In this document: in pieces, positions 44,837-54,691 of the stretch
How positions within the stretch are numbered: the first letter of the stretch is position 1
How the letters are laid out: the number at the start of each line of letters is the position of its first letter
Assembly (NCBI GenBank): GCA_964598255.1
Contig: CAZRBA010000096.1
Coordinates: 1-64,000, forward strand
Origin: Caldithrix sp964598255
GTDB taxonomy: Bacteria > Calditrichota > Calditrichia > Calditrichales > Calditrichaceae
Length of the DNA stretch: 64,000 nt
Reading direction: 5' to 3'
Notes under the pieces: generated by a model
The model's database searches: none
Seen by the model: only the letters and a program-made list of their open reading frames with translations
What the model was told of the DNA's origin: nothing
Made by a program: the position numbers and the translations under genes

Positions 44837-46283
44837 TCAAATTAAAAATTTGGCGCGGCATTCTTCCATTTATACCGTCAGTACGTTTATGCAACGTGCG
44901 CTCGGTTTTATTATGTTGCCCATTTATACGGATCCCTCTTATTTGGCCTCCAAAAGTCAATACGGCGATTTGGCTTTGGTTTACACCTTTACCGCCTTTA
45001 TGAATTTTGTGTATCTTTACGGAATGGATTCGGCCATTCTGCGATATTTTTTTCTCGGAAAATTCAAGCGTAAAGATGTTTATTCCACCGGATTTCGAGG
45101 CGTAGTTCTTAATGCGGTATTTCTTTCGTTGTTGCTATATGTTTGGGCCCCGCAATTGGGGCAAATCGTCTTTGGAGGGGCCCATTACGCCTTATTGATT
45201 CGTCTCAGTGCCGGGATATTATTTTTCGATTCCATTGGCAATTTACCCTATTTGGTTTTGCGCGCCGAAGAACGATCCGTTTTGTATTCCGCCTTTCGCA
45301 TCGGTCGTTTTATGCTGGAGCTGGTGTTAAATATTCTTTTTGTGGTTGTTCTGCATAAAGGCGTTAGCGGAATTTTATTCGCCAACCTTATTGCTTCGAT
45401 TATTAATTTAATTGCCTTGTTACCGTTTCAGGCACGTTATTTAAAAGGGGAATGGCGCAGCGATGTGTTTAAAACCCTGCTTTTGTTCGGACTACCTATT
45501 TTGCCCAACGGTATTGCCTATTTAACGGTCGAAGTTAGCGATAAGTATTTAATGCGCATTTTGTTAAACAAGGATTTACTCGGTTTGTATTCGGCCAATT
45601 ACAAGTTCGGTTCTATTTTGTTACTTGTAGTTATTGCCTTCCGTAATGCCTGGCAGCCATTCTTTTTAAAAATTGCCAAACAGCCCGAAGCTAAAAAAAT
45701 TTACGCCCGCGTGCTTACCTATTTTACCTTAATGGGAGCGATCGTAGTAATTGCGGGTAGCTTTGTCGTCGATTATGTGGTACGCATTCCTTTGCCCGGC
45801 GGAAAAACACTGATGGGCAACATGTACTGGGGCGGAACAAAAATCATTCCGATTATTCTGGCCTCTTATTTGTTTTACGGTATGTACGTTAATTTTACAG
45901 TCGGTATTTACATTCGTAAAAAAACAAAATACATGGCCATATTTACCGGTTTGGCCGCGTTGGTTAACGTTTCGAGCAATTTGTACCTGATGCCGCATTA
46001 CGGCATTATGGGCGCGGCCTATGCCACCTTGTTAAGCTATTTGGTCATGGCGCTTAGCATTTTTATCGTTAATCAAAAAATTTATTATATTCCCTACGAG
46101 TACGGACGTGTGGTTTTTATTTTGTTGTATTTGGCGGCGGTGTTGGTCGTATATTATGCTTTCCAACCCGGTTTGCTTTTACGCTTGCTTATTATCGTCA
46201 TTTCTCCGGCAGTGTTCATTGTGCTGCGTTTTTTTCGTCCCGAAGAATGGGCCGCCCTGAACAAATTGCTCCGGCGGGCGTAA
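44829..46283 (+). CDS. Polysaccharide flippase (Wzx/MVF-like)
   Basis: A 484-residue membrane protein with about 12-14 hydrophobic segments and the oligosaccharide flippase plan, starting MINQIKNLARHSSIYTVSTF, the usual opening for this family (amphipathic helix, then ALGFIMLPIYT). It should flip lipid-linked saccharides for a surface polymer or O-antigen. The next gene, lpxK, also serves the outer membrane. The start at 44829 overlaps the aroQ end. Confidence 0.88.
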   Translation: MINQIKNLARHSSIYTVSTFMQRALGFIMLPIYTDPSYLASKSQYGDLALVYTFTAFMNFVYLYGMDSAILRYFFLGKFKRKDVYSTGFRGVVLNAVFLSLLLYVWAPQLGQIVFGGAHYALLIRLSAGILFFDSIGNLPYLVLRAEERSVLYSAFRIGRFMLELVLNILFVVVLHKGVSGILFANLIASIINLIALLPFQARYLKGEWRSDVFKTLLLFGLPILPNGIAYLTVEVSDKYLMRILLNKDLLGLYSANYKFGSILLLVVIAFRNAWQPFFLKIAKQPEAKKIYARVLTYFTLMGAIVVIAGSFVVDYVVRIPLPGGKTLMGNMYWGGTKIIPIILASYLFYGMYVNFTVGIYIRKKTKYMAIFTGLAALVNVSSNLYLMPHYGIMGAAYATLLSYLVMALSIFIVNQKIYYIPYEYGRVVFILLYLAAVLVVYYAFQPGLLLRLLIIVISPAVFIVLRFFRPEEWAALNKLLRRA

Positions 46284-46333
46284 ACACAAACGGCAGGTTA
46301 AGCGGCTCCGTTCGGAATAAACGGATTAAAAAG

Positions 46334-47383
46334 ATGAAACTATTGTTATTAATTGTAAAAATTGCACTGATTCCCTTTTCCCTGCTTTACGCATTGGTTA
46401 CGGAAGTTCGCAACTTTTTATTCGATTGGCATTTGCTGCCTGTTTTTAGGAGCAAAATTCCGGTGGTTTCGGTAGGCAACATCCGCGTGGGCGGCACCGG
46501 AAAAACCCCTTTTACCATTTGGCTGGCGCAGCGCCTGAGCGAACATTCGGTGCGCGTAGCCATAGTAAGCCGTGGCTATCGGCGTAAAAGCAAAGGCCTT
46601 AAATTGGTTGCCGAAGCGGGAAAAATCGTTAGCGATGTACAGGATGCCGGTGACGAACCATTGCTTATGGCCCACAAAGTACCGCAGGCATTGATTATCG
46701 TATCCGAAAAACGCAAAAAAGCGTTACATCACATCGAACTGACTGAAGCAGCGGATGTGGTGATACTTGACGACGCGTTTCAGCATCGTTGGGTGGCGCG
46801 CAATGCGGATATTGTACTTTTACATTCCGCTGGCTTTTGGGATAATTGGCCATTGCCGACCGGGCGCCTGCGCGAAACGATTTGGCAATTAAAACGGGCA
46901 ACTTACTTGCTTCGGCGTCCCGATAAGGCAGGCGGAAAACCAATAACCTTTGTGCCGCAACACCGTCAATTCGAAATCGAATTTGTGCCCGGAAAGATAG
47001 TAAACGAATATTTCGAACCCTTGGGCTCCCTTGAAGAATGGCGCGGAAAACCGGCGATTGCTTTTGCCGGAATAGCTCGTCCGCAAGCTTTTTTTTCCAT
47101 GCTTAAGCGAAAGGGAATAAAGTTGTTGGCAAGCGAACGCTTTACGGATCATTATCGTTACAAAGAAAGCGATTTGCAGCGGCTGTTACACCTTTGTCGC
47201 GCTACCGAAGCCCGTTGGTTATTTTGCACGGAAAAAGATTTGGTAAAAATACGGGAATTTTTACCCGTATTGGAAGCCGAAATTAAAATAGCAGGCGTGC
47301 ATTTGGTAGCGTTATCGCTTGAAGTCCGTTTACAAGACGAACAAAATTTTTTGAATGACCTTGTAAAAAGGTTGACAATCTAA
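46334..47383 (+). CDS. lpxK: Tetraacyldisaccharide 4'-kinase
   Basis: A 349-residue membrane-anchored kinase that phosphorylates the lipid A precursor. An N-terminal membrane helix is followed by VVSVGNIRVGGTGKTPF with the P-loop GGTGKT, VSRGYRRKSKG, DEPLLMA and VILDDAFQHR, all typical LpxK motifs. Its presence indicates an LPS-bearing outer membrane. The ATG at 46334 is chosen over an upstream start inside the flippase gene. The promoter of the tRNA pair overlaps its last codons. Confidence 0.93.
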   Translation: MKLLLLIVKIALIPFSLLYALVTEVRNFLFDWHLLPVFRSKIPVVSVGNIRVGGTGKTPFTIWLAQRLSEHSVRVAIVSRGYRRKSKGLKLVAEAGKIVSDVQDAGDEPLLMAHKVPQALIIVSEKRKKALHHIELTEAADVVILDDAFQHRWVARNADIVLLHSAGFWDNWPLPTGRLRETIWQLKRATYLLRRPDKAGGKPITFVPQHRQFEIEFVPGKIVNEYFEPLGSLEEWRGKPAIAFAGIARPQAFFSMLKRKGIKLLASERFTDHYRYKESDLQRLLHLCRATEARWLFCTEKDLVKIREFLPVLEAEIKIAGVHLVALSLEVRLQDEQNFLNDLVKRLTI

Positions 47384-47400
47384 AAAAATGTCCTTAAATT
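47372..47400 (+). promoter_or_regulatory. Promoter for the tRNA-Met pair
   Basis: TTGACA (47372-47377) and TAAATT (47395-47400) are 17 bases apart and lie 17 bases before the first tRNA. The -35 box overlaps the end of lpxK. Confidence 0.65.
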
Positions 47401-47416
47401 ATTGTTTCGATTTGAT

Positions 47417-47490
<74 letters not shown>

Positions 47491-47529
47491 CTAAATAAGG
47501 TGATCCATACCGATCACCTATTTTTTGAT

Positions 47530-47602
47530 GGCGGCGTAGCTCAGTTGGCAGAGCAGAGGAATCATAATCCTCGTGTCCGGGGTTCAAGTCCCTGCGCCGC
47601 TA
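47530..47602 (+). tRNA. tRNA-Met (elongator), anticodon CAT
   Basis: Acceptor GGCGGCG pairs with CGCCGCT (G1-U72 wobble), D-stem GCTC/GAGC, anticodon stem GAGGA/TCCTC with loop ATCATAA, T-loop TTCAAGT. It resembles bacterial elongator Met tRNAs; a tRNA-Ile2, which also has CAT, is less likely. A T-run follows directly. CCA is not encoded. Confidence 0.9.
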
Positions 47603-47635
47603 CTTTTTTTATCGGAAAAAGTCCGAGACATTATT

Positions 47636-48985
47636 TTGATCAAACGTTTAGTATCGTTCTGCAAAACTCATCAGCTTCTTTTCCCAAAAGATATTGTTTT
47701 TGTTGCCATTTCCGGAGGTATCGATTCGGTAGCTTTGCTCGATGCGTTTCTGGCACTTGATGATAACCTACCGCTAACCGTTAAAGCCATCCACGTGAAT
47801 CACGGTGTGCGGGGTTCGGAATCCGAACGCGACGAACATTTTGTGCGTTCGTTTTGCGCACGTCGGGGCGTGGAACTAACCGTGGTTCATTTACAGGGAT
47901 TTAATACCGCAAGCAATGAGGCGGCCTTGCGCGAAGCGCGCTATCGGGCCTTTGACGAATTGCTCGGGCAGCATCCCGGGGCAAAGCTGGCCACGGCACA
48001 CACCTTAAACGATAATATCGAAACCTTGCTCATGCGCTTGGCCAAAGGATCGTCTTTAAAAGGATTGCGCGGCATTCCCGTTAAACGGGGCCCTTACATC
48101 CGGCCGTTTTTGTTTTTGAGGCGAGCCGAGATCGAAGAATACGTACGCCACCGGCAATTGACATTTGTTCGTGATTCGAGCAATGCCTCATTCAAATATT
48201 TGCGTAATCGAATTCGTCACCAATTATTGCCGGTTTTCGAAGATATTTTCGGCAGCCAATTTTATGAAGGAATAGCCAGGAGTTTGGAAGAGATCAATGA
48301 TTTTTACGCATTGTTCGAGCGGGAATTTTTTCGCAAAACCGAAGCAACGATTGAGCGTAAGGGAGATCGTATCGAAATCGACCTTAAAAAATACACGGCT
48401 CTCGACAAACGGTACCGCTTTCGGTTAATCGATTATTGTATTTCTGCTTTTTATCCCTTAAATTATTCATTTTCAAAAACGTACTTGCAACGCATCGATC
48501 GGTTTTTCGACAAAGCGCGTGTAGGTGCCGTTTTAAATGTGCATCGGGATATTCTGCTGGTAAAAGATCGACAAAAGGTTATCCTGGCCAAACAAAACCC
48601 GCAACAGACGGAAACTTTGTTTTTGTATCCGGAAACAAAAATTCGTTTCCATGCGTTCGAGATCGAAATAAAAAAAGTTTCGTTTGCTCAGGTGCACCTA
48701 ACGAACAATAAAAATGTCGAATTTATTTGCGGTGATAATGTTCGCTTCCCGTTATTGGTGCGGTCGTGGCGGCCTGCAGATCGATTTTATCCGTTGGGAT
48801 TGGGCAAAAGTCAGAAGGTCAAAGATTTTTTTGTCAGGCAAAAAATCGACATCCTGAGCAAAAAGCAAATTCCGTTGATTTGCAACGGTGATGAAATCGT
48901 CTGGATTGCCGGTTATCGTTTGGACGAACGCTACCGGGTTCATAAAAAGTGTCAACATATTTATAAAATTGAAATCAAAACGTAG
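47636..48985 (+). CDS. tilS: tRNA(Ile)-lysidine synthase
   Basis: An about 449-residue N-type ATP pyrophosphatase that converts the CAU wobble C of tRNA-Ile2 to lysidine. The PP-loop is AISGGIDSVALLDA, followed by HVNHGVRGSESERDE, the LATAHTLNDNIETLLMRLAKGSSLKGLRGI segment in pieces, and a C-terminal TilS domain (RSWRPADRFYPLG). No in-frame ATG precedes the core; a TTG at 47636 is the best start, because the open frame further up runs into the Met tRNA. It heads the conserved tilS-hpt-ftsH order. Confidence 0.92.
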   Translation: MIKRLVSFCKTHQLLFPKDIVFVAISGGIDSVALLDAFLALDDNLPLTVKAIHVNHGVRGSESERDEHFVRSFCARRGVELTVVHLQGFNTASNEAALREARYRAFDELLGQHPGAKLATAHTLNDNIETLLMRLAKGSSLKGLRGIPVKRGPYIRPFLFLRRAEIEEYVRHRQLTFVRDSSNASFKYLRNRIRHQLLPVFEDIFGSQFYEGIARSLEEINDFYALFEREFFRKTEATIERKGDRIEIDLKKYTALDKRYRFRLIDYCISAFYPLNYSFSKTYLQRIDRFFDKARVGAVLNVHRDILLVKDRQKVILAKQNPQQTETLFLYPETKIRFHAFEIEIKKVSFAQVHLTNNKNVEFICGDNVRFPLLVRSWRPADRFYPLGLGKSQKVKDFFVRQKIDILSKKQIPLICNGDEIVWIAGYRLDERYRVHKKCQHIYKIEIKT

Positions 48986-48996
48986 GAAATGCGATT

Positions 48997-49545
48997 ATGC
49001 AATACGATCAATCGGTTTTGGTACCTGGTAATTACAAGGTGCTGCTTTCGGAAGAAGCCATCCAAAAACGCTTACGGGAATTGGGTGAGCAAATCACAGC
49101 CGATTTCAAGGATAAGCGTCCTATTCTCATCGGTATTTTGAACGGAAGTTTTGTGTTTTTGGCCGATTTAATCCGCTATGTCAATACGGATTTGGAGGTG
49201 GACTTTATCCGAATTTCCAGTTACGGCGACGGGCGCGAGTCTTCGGGCCATATCAAAATTTTAAAACCGTTAAGCGCCGATATTAACGGCCGGGCGGTTT
49301 TAGTGGTGGAAGACATTGTGGATTCCGGACTGTCTGTACAGTTTTTACGGAAAATGCTGGAGGCTTTTAATCCTTCCGAATTGCGTTTTGTTACTTTGTT
49401 AAATAAACCGGAAAAGAAAAAAGTGCCGGTACAAATCGATTATGTGGGTTTTGAAATCGAAGATAAATTTGTGGTGGGTTACGGTCTGGATGACGGCCAG
49501 ATAAAACGAAACTTACGTTCTATTTACTACATTGAACAGGAATGA
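48997..49545 (+). CDS. hpt: Hypoxanthine phosphoribosyltransferase
   Basis: A 182-residue purine-salvage enzyme that joins hypoxanthine or guanine to PRPP. The PRPP motif is VLVVEDIVDSGLSVQFL, with LIGILNGSFVFLADLIRY near the start and VGYGLDDGQIKRNL near the end. It starts 11 bases after tilS and its stop overlaps an ATG, consistent with an operon with ftsH. Confidence 0.95.
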   Translation: MQYDQSVLVPGNYKVLLSEEAIQKRLRELGEQITADFKDKRPILIGILNGSFVFLADLIRYVNTDLEVDFIRISSYGDGRESSGHIKILKPLSADINGRAVLVVEDIVDSGLSVQFLRKMLEAFNPSELRFVTLLNKPEKKKVPVQIDYVGFEIEDKFVVGYGLDDGQIKRNLRSIYYIEQE

Positions 49546-49562
49546 AAGGAAGCGTTTTTCGT

Positions 49563-51677
49563 ATGGAAAATAAAAACAATAAACATAATCCGAATGAAGA
49601 TCCCAATAAAAAAGACCAGAACTCCAACGATGAATTTCAGTGGAAAAAGGCCTCTAAAACGGGCTTGATTTGGATTCTGATTCTTTTGGCTGCCATTGCT
49701 TTTAGTACCATGTGGCCCAGCAATCGCTCCGACGAAGTGGAAGTGGATTACAATACCTACCAAAAACTACTGAAGGACGGTGAAATTGTTCAGGGTGAGG
49801 TAACCCTTAAAGATTTGAAATTCCGCGGTAAACTAAAAGAAAAAATGACCATTCAGGTCGGCAAGAGCATGAAATCGGCTCAATATATTCGCACCATTTT
49901 ACCGTATGTGGACAATACAACCACCAAAGAATGGGAACAGTACGGCGTTAATATCCGATTTGTGGAACCGCCCAGCGATTGGTCGATTATTTTAATTAAC
50001 ATTTTGCCTTGGGTTTTGATTTTGGGTGTGTGGATCTTTTTTGCCAAACGCATGCAAGGCGGGTCCGGAGGAAGCCGCGGTATTTTCAACTTCGGCAAAA
50101 GCAAAGCCAAAATGCTAACCAAAGATAAAATTAAAGTTACGTTTGACGATGTGGCCGGTTGCGACGAAGCCAAAATGGAACTGCAGGAGATCATCGAATT
50201 CCTAAAAGAGCCGCAAAAATTTACCCGGCTGGGCGGAAAAATTCCCAAAGGCGCATTGCTGCTCGGCCCTCCGGGAACCGGAAAAACCTTGCTGGCCAAG
50301 GCCGTAGCCGGTGAAGCCGGTGTGCCCTTTTTTAGCATGAGCGGCGCGGATTTTGTGGAAATGTTTGTCGGAGTGGGCGCTAGCCGTGTGCGCGATTTGT
50401 TCGAGATGGGACGTAAAAACGCTCCGTGTATTATTTTTATTGACGAAATCGATGCCGTGGGGCGCCATCGCGGCGCCGGTTTGGGAGGCGGACATGACGA
50501 ACGCGAACAAACCCTGAACCAGCTTTTGGTGGAAATGGACGGTTTTGACACCAAAGAAGGGGTTATTTTAATTGCCGCTACCAACCGACCCGATGTGTTG
50601 GATGCTGCGCTTTTGCGTCCCGGTCGTTTTGACCGGCAAATTGTGGTGGACCGACCGGATGTGCGTGGTCGCGAAGGTATTTTAAAAGTGCACACACGCA
50701 AGGTACCTTTGGACAGTTCGGTTGATCTGCAAGCCATTGCCCGGGGCACGCCCGGACTTTCCGGAGCGGATTTAGCCAATTTGGTAAACGAAGCCGCTTT
50801 ATTGGCAGCGCGCAGAAATCGCAGCAAGGTAACCATGGCCGATTTCGAAGAAGCCAAAGATAAAATTATGATGGGCATGGAACGCAAATCGGTGCTCATC
50901 AGCGAAGAAGAAAAAAAGATTACCGCCTATCACGAATCCGGCCATGTGTTGGTCGGTAAACTTACGCCTGGTACCGATCCGGTGCATAAGGTAACCATTA
51001 TTCCGCGCGGCCGCGCTCTGGGTGTGACGGCCTATTTGCCTATCGACGAACGGCACACCTATTCTTACGAATATTTGCAAGGCATGCTGGCGCAGTTGTT
51101 AGGCGGCCGTGCCGCAGAAAAGTTAGTTTTTAAGCAATTAACCACTGGGGCCGGTAACGATATCGAACGCGCTACCGATTTGGCGCGCAAAATGGTGTGC
51201 GAATGGGGCATGAGCGAGAAAATGGGCCCTGTTACCTTTGGCAAAAAGGAACAGGAGATTTTTCTGGGACGCGAAATCGCCCAACATCGCGATTACAGCG
51301 AAAAAACAGCGGAAGAAATTGACGACGAAGTAAAACGTATTGTTGCCAATGCCGAAAAACGCGCCATGCGCCTGCTGGAAGAAAACATCGATAAGTTGCA
51401 TGCTTTGGCCAAAGCTCTGCTGGAATTCGAAATTTTGGACGGCGAACAAATCGATCGCATTCTGCGCGGCGAAAAAATTGAGCACCCCGCATTTGCCGCC
51501 AAAGATGCCGATACCAACAGCCGCGAAGAACGCCTGCGGGAAGTGGAAAAATTCAAAGAGCATTTGGCCAAACAAAATCAAAATCGGGAAAGCGAACGGG
51601 AAGAGCAAACAACGGAAAGCGAACAACCCGCTGAGGAATCCGATAACCGTGATTCGGAAACGGATAACGATATTTGA
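49563..51677 (+). CDS. ftsH: ATP-dependent zinc metalloprotease FtsH
   Basis: A 704-residue membrane-bound AAA+ protease. Two membrane segments (about 34-50 and 140-160) flank a periplasmic domain; the AAA module has GPPGTGKT (about 235-242) and IIFIDEIDAVG, and the protease site is HESGH (H457, E458, H461) with the third ligand in GAGNDIERATD. It removes misassembled membrane proteins and controls regulators, including LpxC in enterics. The ATG at 49563 has AAAGGAAG upstream; an alternative at 49542 overlaps the hpt stop. The C-terminal tail is acidic and Gln/Glu-rich. Confidence 0.96.
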   Translation: MENKNNKHNPNEDPNKKDQNSNDEFQWKKASKTGLIWILILLAAIAFSTMWPSNRSDEVEVDYNTYQKLLKDGEIVQGEVTLKDLKFRGKLKEKMTIQVGKSMKSAQYIRTILPYVDNTTTKEWEQYGVNIRFVEPPSDWSIILINILPWVLILGVWIFFAKRMQGGSGGSRGIFNFGKSKAKMLTKDKIKVTFDDVAGCDEAKMELQEIIEFLKEPQKFTRLGGKIPKGALLLGPPGTGKTLLAKAVAGEAGVPFFSMSGADFVEMFVGVGASRVRDLFEMGRKNAPCIIFIDEIDAVGRHRGAGLGGGHDEREQTLNQLLVEMDGFDTKEGVILIAATNRPDVLDAALLRPGRFDRQIVVDRPDVRGREGILKVHTRKVPLDSSVDLQAIARGTPGLSGADLANLVNEAALLAARRNRSKVTMADFEEAKDKIMMGMERKSVLISEEEKKITAYHESGHVLVGKLTPGTDPVHKVTIIPRGRALGVTAYLPIDERHTYSYEYLQGMLAQLLGGRAAEKLVFKQLTTGAGNDIERATDLARKMVCEWGMSEKMGPVTFGKKEQEIFLGREIAQHRDYSEKTAEEIDDEVKRIVANAEKRAMRLLEENIDKLHALAKALLEFEILDGEQIDRILRGEKIEHPAFAAKDADTNSREERLREVEKFKEHLAKQNQNRESEREEQTTESEQPAEESDNRDSETDNDI

Positions 51678-51702
51678 AACATGCAAAAATGCGTTTAGTA
51701 AC

Positions 51703-51727
51703 AAAGGGAGCCTTGCTCCCTTTTTTT
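51703..51727 (+). terminator. Intrinsic terminator after ftsH
   Basis: Perfect 9-bp stem AAAGGGAGC (51703-51711) / GCTCCCTTT (51715-51723), loop CTT, with T continuing to 51727. It closes the tilS-hpt-ftsH unit. Confidence 0.9.
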
Positions 51728-51933
51728 GTTTCGGACGGGCGTAAACGGCAAGATGGCGAATGGTCTTTTGTTGCTAAGCGACAATTAAAAACAGACCGCT
51801 TGTGTCAAAAACGGTGCAGAACCGGAGATTCGGCTATTTGTTCCCAAAAATCAATAGCGAAAATTAAAGGAAATTTCTTGAAATTGAGGCGTTAACAAGA
51901 TACATTGTGTTATCATAAAAATTAGGAAGCATC

Positions 51934-53529
51934 ATGAGTTCAATCATTCGTTTTTTATCGGCCGACGTACCGGGCGGTATTTATTTGTTGCTCTTCGTAT
52001 TAATTGTGGTCAATTTGACTTTTTACTTTTTTCGGAATTCAGATTTGGTTTCGCGTGACCGCCTTAAAAAAAATGTAATTACGGCCAACGTGGTAATTCT
52101 TTTGTTTTACATCGCTCTGTGGTTTGTTTTTCAGCCCCCAAAGCCTCAGGAAAGGGTGGTGGTGCTGCCTTCAAAAACCGGATCGCGCTTTGTGCTATCT
52201 CCGAGCGCATTGCGTTTTCCGGAAGTGGTTAAACGGATAAGCATCAATAACACACCGCCGCGCTATTTGTTTCATCGCTGGAATTGGCTTTACCAAACAT
52301 TAACTCCCAAAAAAGTAAGCGATTACCAAAATTGGCTGCACGCGGCCAAAGCCATGAAAGCGCGTTACCTTATCGAAAGCGCTTTTGACGGTAACGGTTT
52401 TCATTGTCTTGTTACCGATTTGAAAAAGAACAAGCAATACCGATTTGCTCAAAACGATACCACGGATTTTTCCGTGGTTTTACTTGCCATGCAAAAAAAG
52501 TTCGGCTTTTTTAAAAAAGATCCTGTTTTAAACGTGCTACCGCAAAATGCATTGTTACGGGCACGCATTTTGTATTTGAATGGCCGCTACGATGCGGTTA
52601 TCAAAAAAACGGGGCAGCGGCACGACTTGGAATCGCGTATTTTAACAGCGGCCGCTTATGTGCGCAAGGGCTTAAAGCGCCCGGTAGACTTCGAAAAAAT
52701 GAAATACGTAAAAGTCAAAAATCCCGATTTTGTTAAAGCGCGGCAAATCTTAATTCCCATAGTTAAGCAAAGGAAAGATACGCCGGAAACCGATTTGCTA
52801 TTGGGCCGTATGGCCATTCGCCAGCAGGATTTTAGCAAAGCAGAGATTTTTCTGAAAAAGGCCTATGTGGATGATCCCGAAAATGCGCGGGTTTATTATC
52901 AACTGAGTTTCTTGCTGCCGGATCGTTTAAAAGATATCGGATACAAAGATCGGGTGGCCGTTTTGGAACGCGCCGTTTATTTTGACCCCGGATATCGCGA
53001 TGCGGTTTACCAATTGGCAAACGAAATTTACCTGGCCGGAATCGGTACCTTGCGTTCTACTTCGGAAGGGATTCGGGTGGCCGAACAATTCCTTAAAATT
53101 CAGCCGGGCGATGCTCAAATTCGGAGCTTGTTAGGATCTTTGTACGCCAAAACCAACCATCCGGAAAAAGCCCTGCCCATTTTTCAACAATTACAAAAGG
53201 AATATCCAGAAGATGCCAATTCCTATTACAGTTTGGGCGTGTGCTATTATTTGATGAAAAACGACAGTGCCGCATTAAAGCATTTTATGAAGGCCATTCA
53301 CATGGCGCATCATCGCGATTCGTATTTGTATGTAGCCATGATTTACAATCGGCAAGGGAAATTGGATTCGGCTTTGAAGTATTTTAGGCAACGGGTAAAA
53401 TTACAAACCGGAGATGACGACAAATACGCATTGGAAGCCATGTACGGCATTCGCACCGTTTTGAAAAAAATGGAGGAGCAAAAAAAGAAACATGCACTTA
53501 CGCCCGATTCATCTAACGTCAAAAAATAG
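51934..53529 (+). CDS. Membrane-anchored TPR protein of unknown function
   Basis: A 531-residue protein with two N-terminal membrane segments (about 16-34 and 48-68), a soluble alpha/beta part (about 70-190) and a long TPR array (about 190-510: for example YFDPGYRDAVYQLANEIYLA, DANSYYSLGVCYYLMKN, SYLYVAMIYNRQGKLDSALKYF). The C-terminal end is Lys-rich. It lies between ftsH and folP, which are usually direct neighbours in this gene order. It overlaps folP by 38 bases. I do not recognise the family; an assembly or scaffolding role at the membrane is a guess. Confidence 0.78.
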   Translation: MSSIIRFLSADVPGGIYLLLFVLIVVNLTFYFFRNSDLVSRDRLKKNVITANVVILLFYIALWFVFQPPKPQERVVVLPSKTGSRFVLSPSALRFPEVVKRISINNTPPRYLFHRWNWLYQTLTPKKVSDYQNWLHAAKAMKARYLIESAFDGNGFHCLVTDLKKNKQYRFAQNDTTDFSVVLLAMQKKFGFFKKDPVLNVLPQNALLRARILYLNGRYDAVIKKTGQRHDLESRILTAAAYVRKGLKRPVDFEKMKYVKVKNPDFVKARQILIPIVKQRKDTPETDLLLGRMAIRQQDFSKAEIFLKKAYVDDPENARVYYQLSFLLPDRLKDIGYKDRVAVLERAVYFDPGYRDAVYQLANEIYLAGIGTLRSTSEGIRVAEQFLKIQPGDAQIRSLLGSLYAKTNHPEKALPIFQQLQKEYPEDANSYYSLGVCYYLMKNDSAALKHFMKAIHMAHHRDSYLYVAMIYNRQGKLDSALKYFRQRVKLQTGDDDKYALEAMYGIRTVLKKMEEQKKKHALTPDSSNVKK

Positions 53530-54649
53530 GATCGAACAACTCAACAGGCAGTACGGCAGCAAAATTCCTTTTCAATGGCTCGGCCAGATTCTTTTCGAAA
53601 TACGATCGGCAAACCCAAATGAAATAAATTGGTTGCAAAACCGGTTCGATACTACGATAGTACCAGAACCAATTGCACAAAATAAGGGCAACAGCCCGAT
53701 TTTACTTAAGCCTGAACTAACACAATTGTCGGATTTTCCTTCCGATATGCCCGCTTCGTTACAAAGCGTTGTGCAAAAAATAACCGCGTTTTTACAAGGA
53801 TTCGATCCTCCTGTGTGGCAATGGGGACATAAGCGCCGTTTGGATTTTCGTCATGCACCTTTTATCATGGGAATTTTAAACGTAACTCCCGATTCATTTA
53901 GTGACGGAGGAAAATATTTCGATAGCGCGCAAGCGACGGATCGCGCATTGCAAATGGTAAGCGAAGGCGCTACGATTATTGATATCGGCGGCGAATCAAC
54001 GCGCCCTGGTGCCGATCCGGTTGGCGCGGAAGAAGAAATGAAGCGAGTTATTCCCGTTATCGAGGCCATTCGCCGGCATTCGGATATCCTGATATCGGTC
54101 GATACCTACAAAAGCAGTGTTGCCGAGCAGGCTTTGCAAGCCGGAGCGGACATGGTTAACGATATCAGCGGAGCGCAGTTCGATACGCAAATGGCCGAGG
54201 TAGTTCGCCGGGCCGGTTGCCCGCTTATTGTAATGCACATCAAGGGCCAACCGCGTAATATGCAAAAAAATCCGTATTACGAAGATGTTGTTGCCGAAAT
54301 TTATGCATATTTCGAAGAACGTATCCGAATCTTAACATCTGCCGGGCTTTCCATGGTTGCCATTGACCCGGGCATTGGTTTCGGGAAACGCGTTACGGAT
54401 AATTTACAGTTGCTTCGCGACTTAAAAGACTTTACTTTTCTAAATCGGCCCGTGCTAATCGGAACTTCGCGTAAATCGTTCATCGGAGCAGTGTTGGGTA
54501 AGGAGACCGACCAACGTTTGTTCGGTAGTTTGGCCACACAGTTATTAGCCATAGAAAACGGTGCGCAAATTGTCCGCGTGCACGATGTCGCCGCAACCGC
54601 AGATGTGCTGAAAATGTACCGTTCCGTACGCGAAGGACAGGTAAAATGA
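53492..54649 (+). CDS. folP: Dihydropteroate synthase with N-terminal domain
   Basis: A 385-residue DHPS that condenses p-aminobenzoate with dihydropterin pyrophosphate. The core starts near residue 128 with MGILNVTPDSFSDGG, then IIDIGGESTRPGADP, DISGAQFD, DPGIGFGK and LIGTSRKSFIG, ending VRVHDVAATADVLKMY. The about 125-residue N-terminal part (PIHLTSKNRIEQLNRQYG...) is extra to E. coli FolP (282) and resembles the extension seen in some clostridial and deltaproteobacterial DHPS. The ATG overlaps the TPR gene by 38 bases and is preceded by GGAGGAG. Confidence 0.93.
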   Translation: MHLRPIHLTSKNRIEQLNRQYGSKIPFQWLGQILFEIRSANPNEINWLQNRFDTTIVPEPIAQNKGNSPILLKPELTQLSDFPSDMPASLQSVVQKITAFLQGFDPPVWQWGHKRRLDFRHAPFIMGILNVTPDSFSDGGKYFDSAQATDRALQMVSEGATIIDIGGESTRPGADPVGAEEEMKRVIPVIEAIRRHSDILISVDTYKSSVAEQALQAGADMVNDISGAQFDTQMAEVVRRAGCPLIVMHIKGQPRNMQKNPYYEDVVAEIYAYFEERIRILTSAGLSMVAIDPGIGFGKRVTDNLQLLRDLKDFTFLNRPVLIGTSRKSFIGAVLGKETDQRLFGSLATQLLAIENGAQIVRVHDVAATADVLKMYRSVREGQVK

Positions 54650-54691
54650 ACTGCAAAGAAACGTTTGGTTTAGGCAAAGGAAAAACCATCC

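Noticed and set aside
47530..47602. tRNA-Ile2 (CAT anticodon needing lysidine)
   Set aside because: The acceptor and anticodon arms resemble elongator Met tRNAs rather than Ile2; only a profile search could settle it fully.
51674..51895. Short open frame after ftsH
   Set aside because: It spans the ftsH terminator, is basic and of low complexity, and has no ribosome site.
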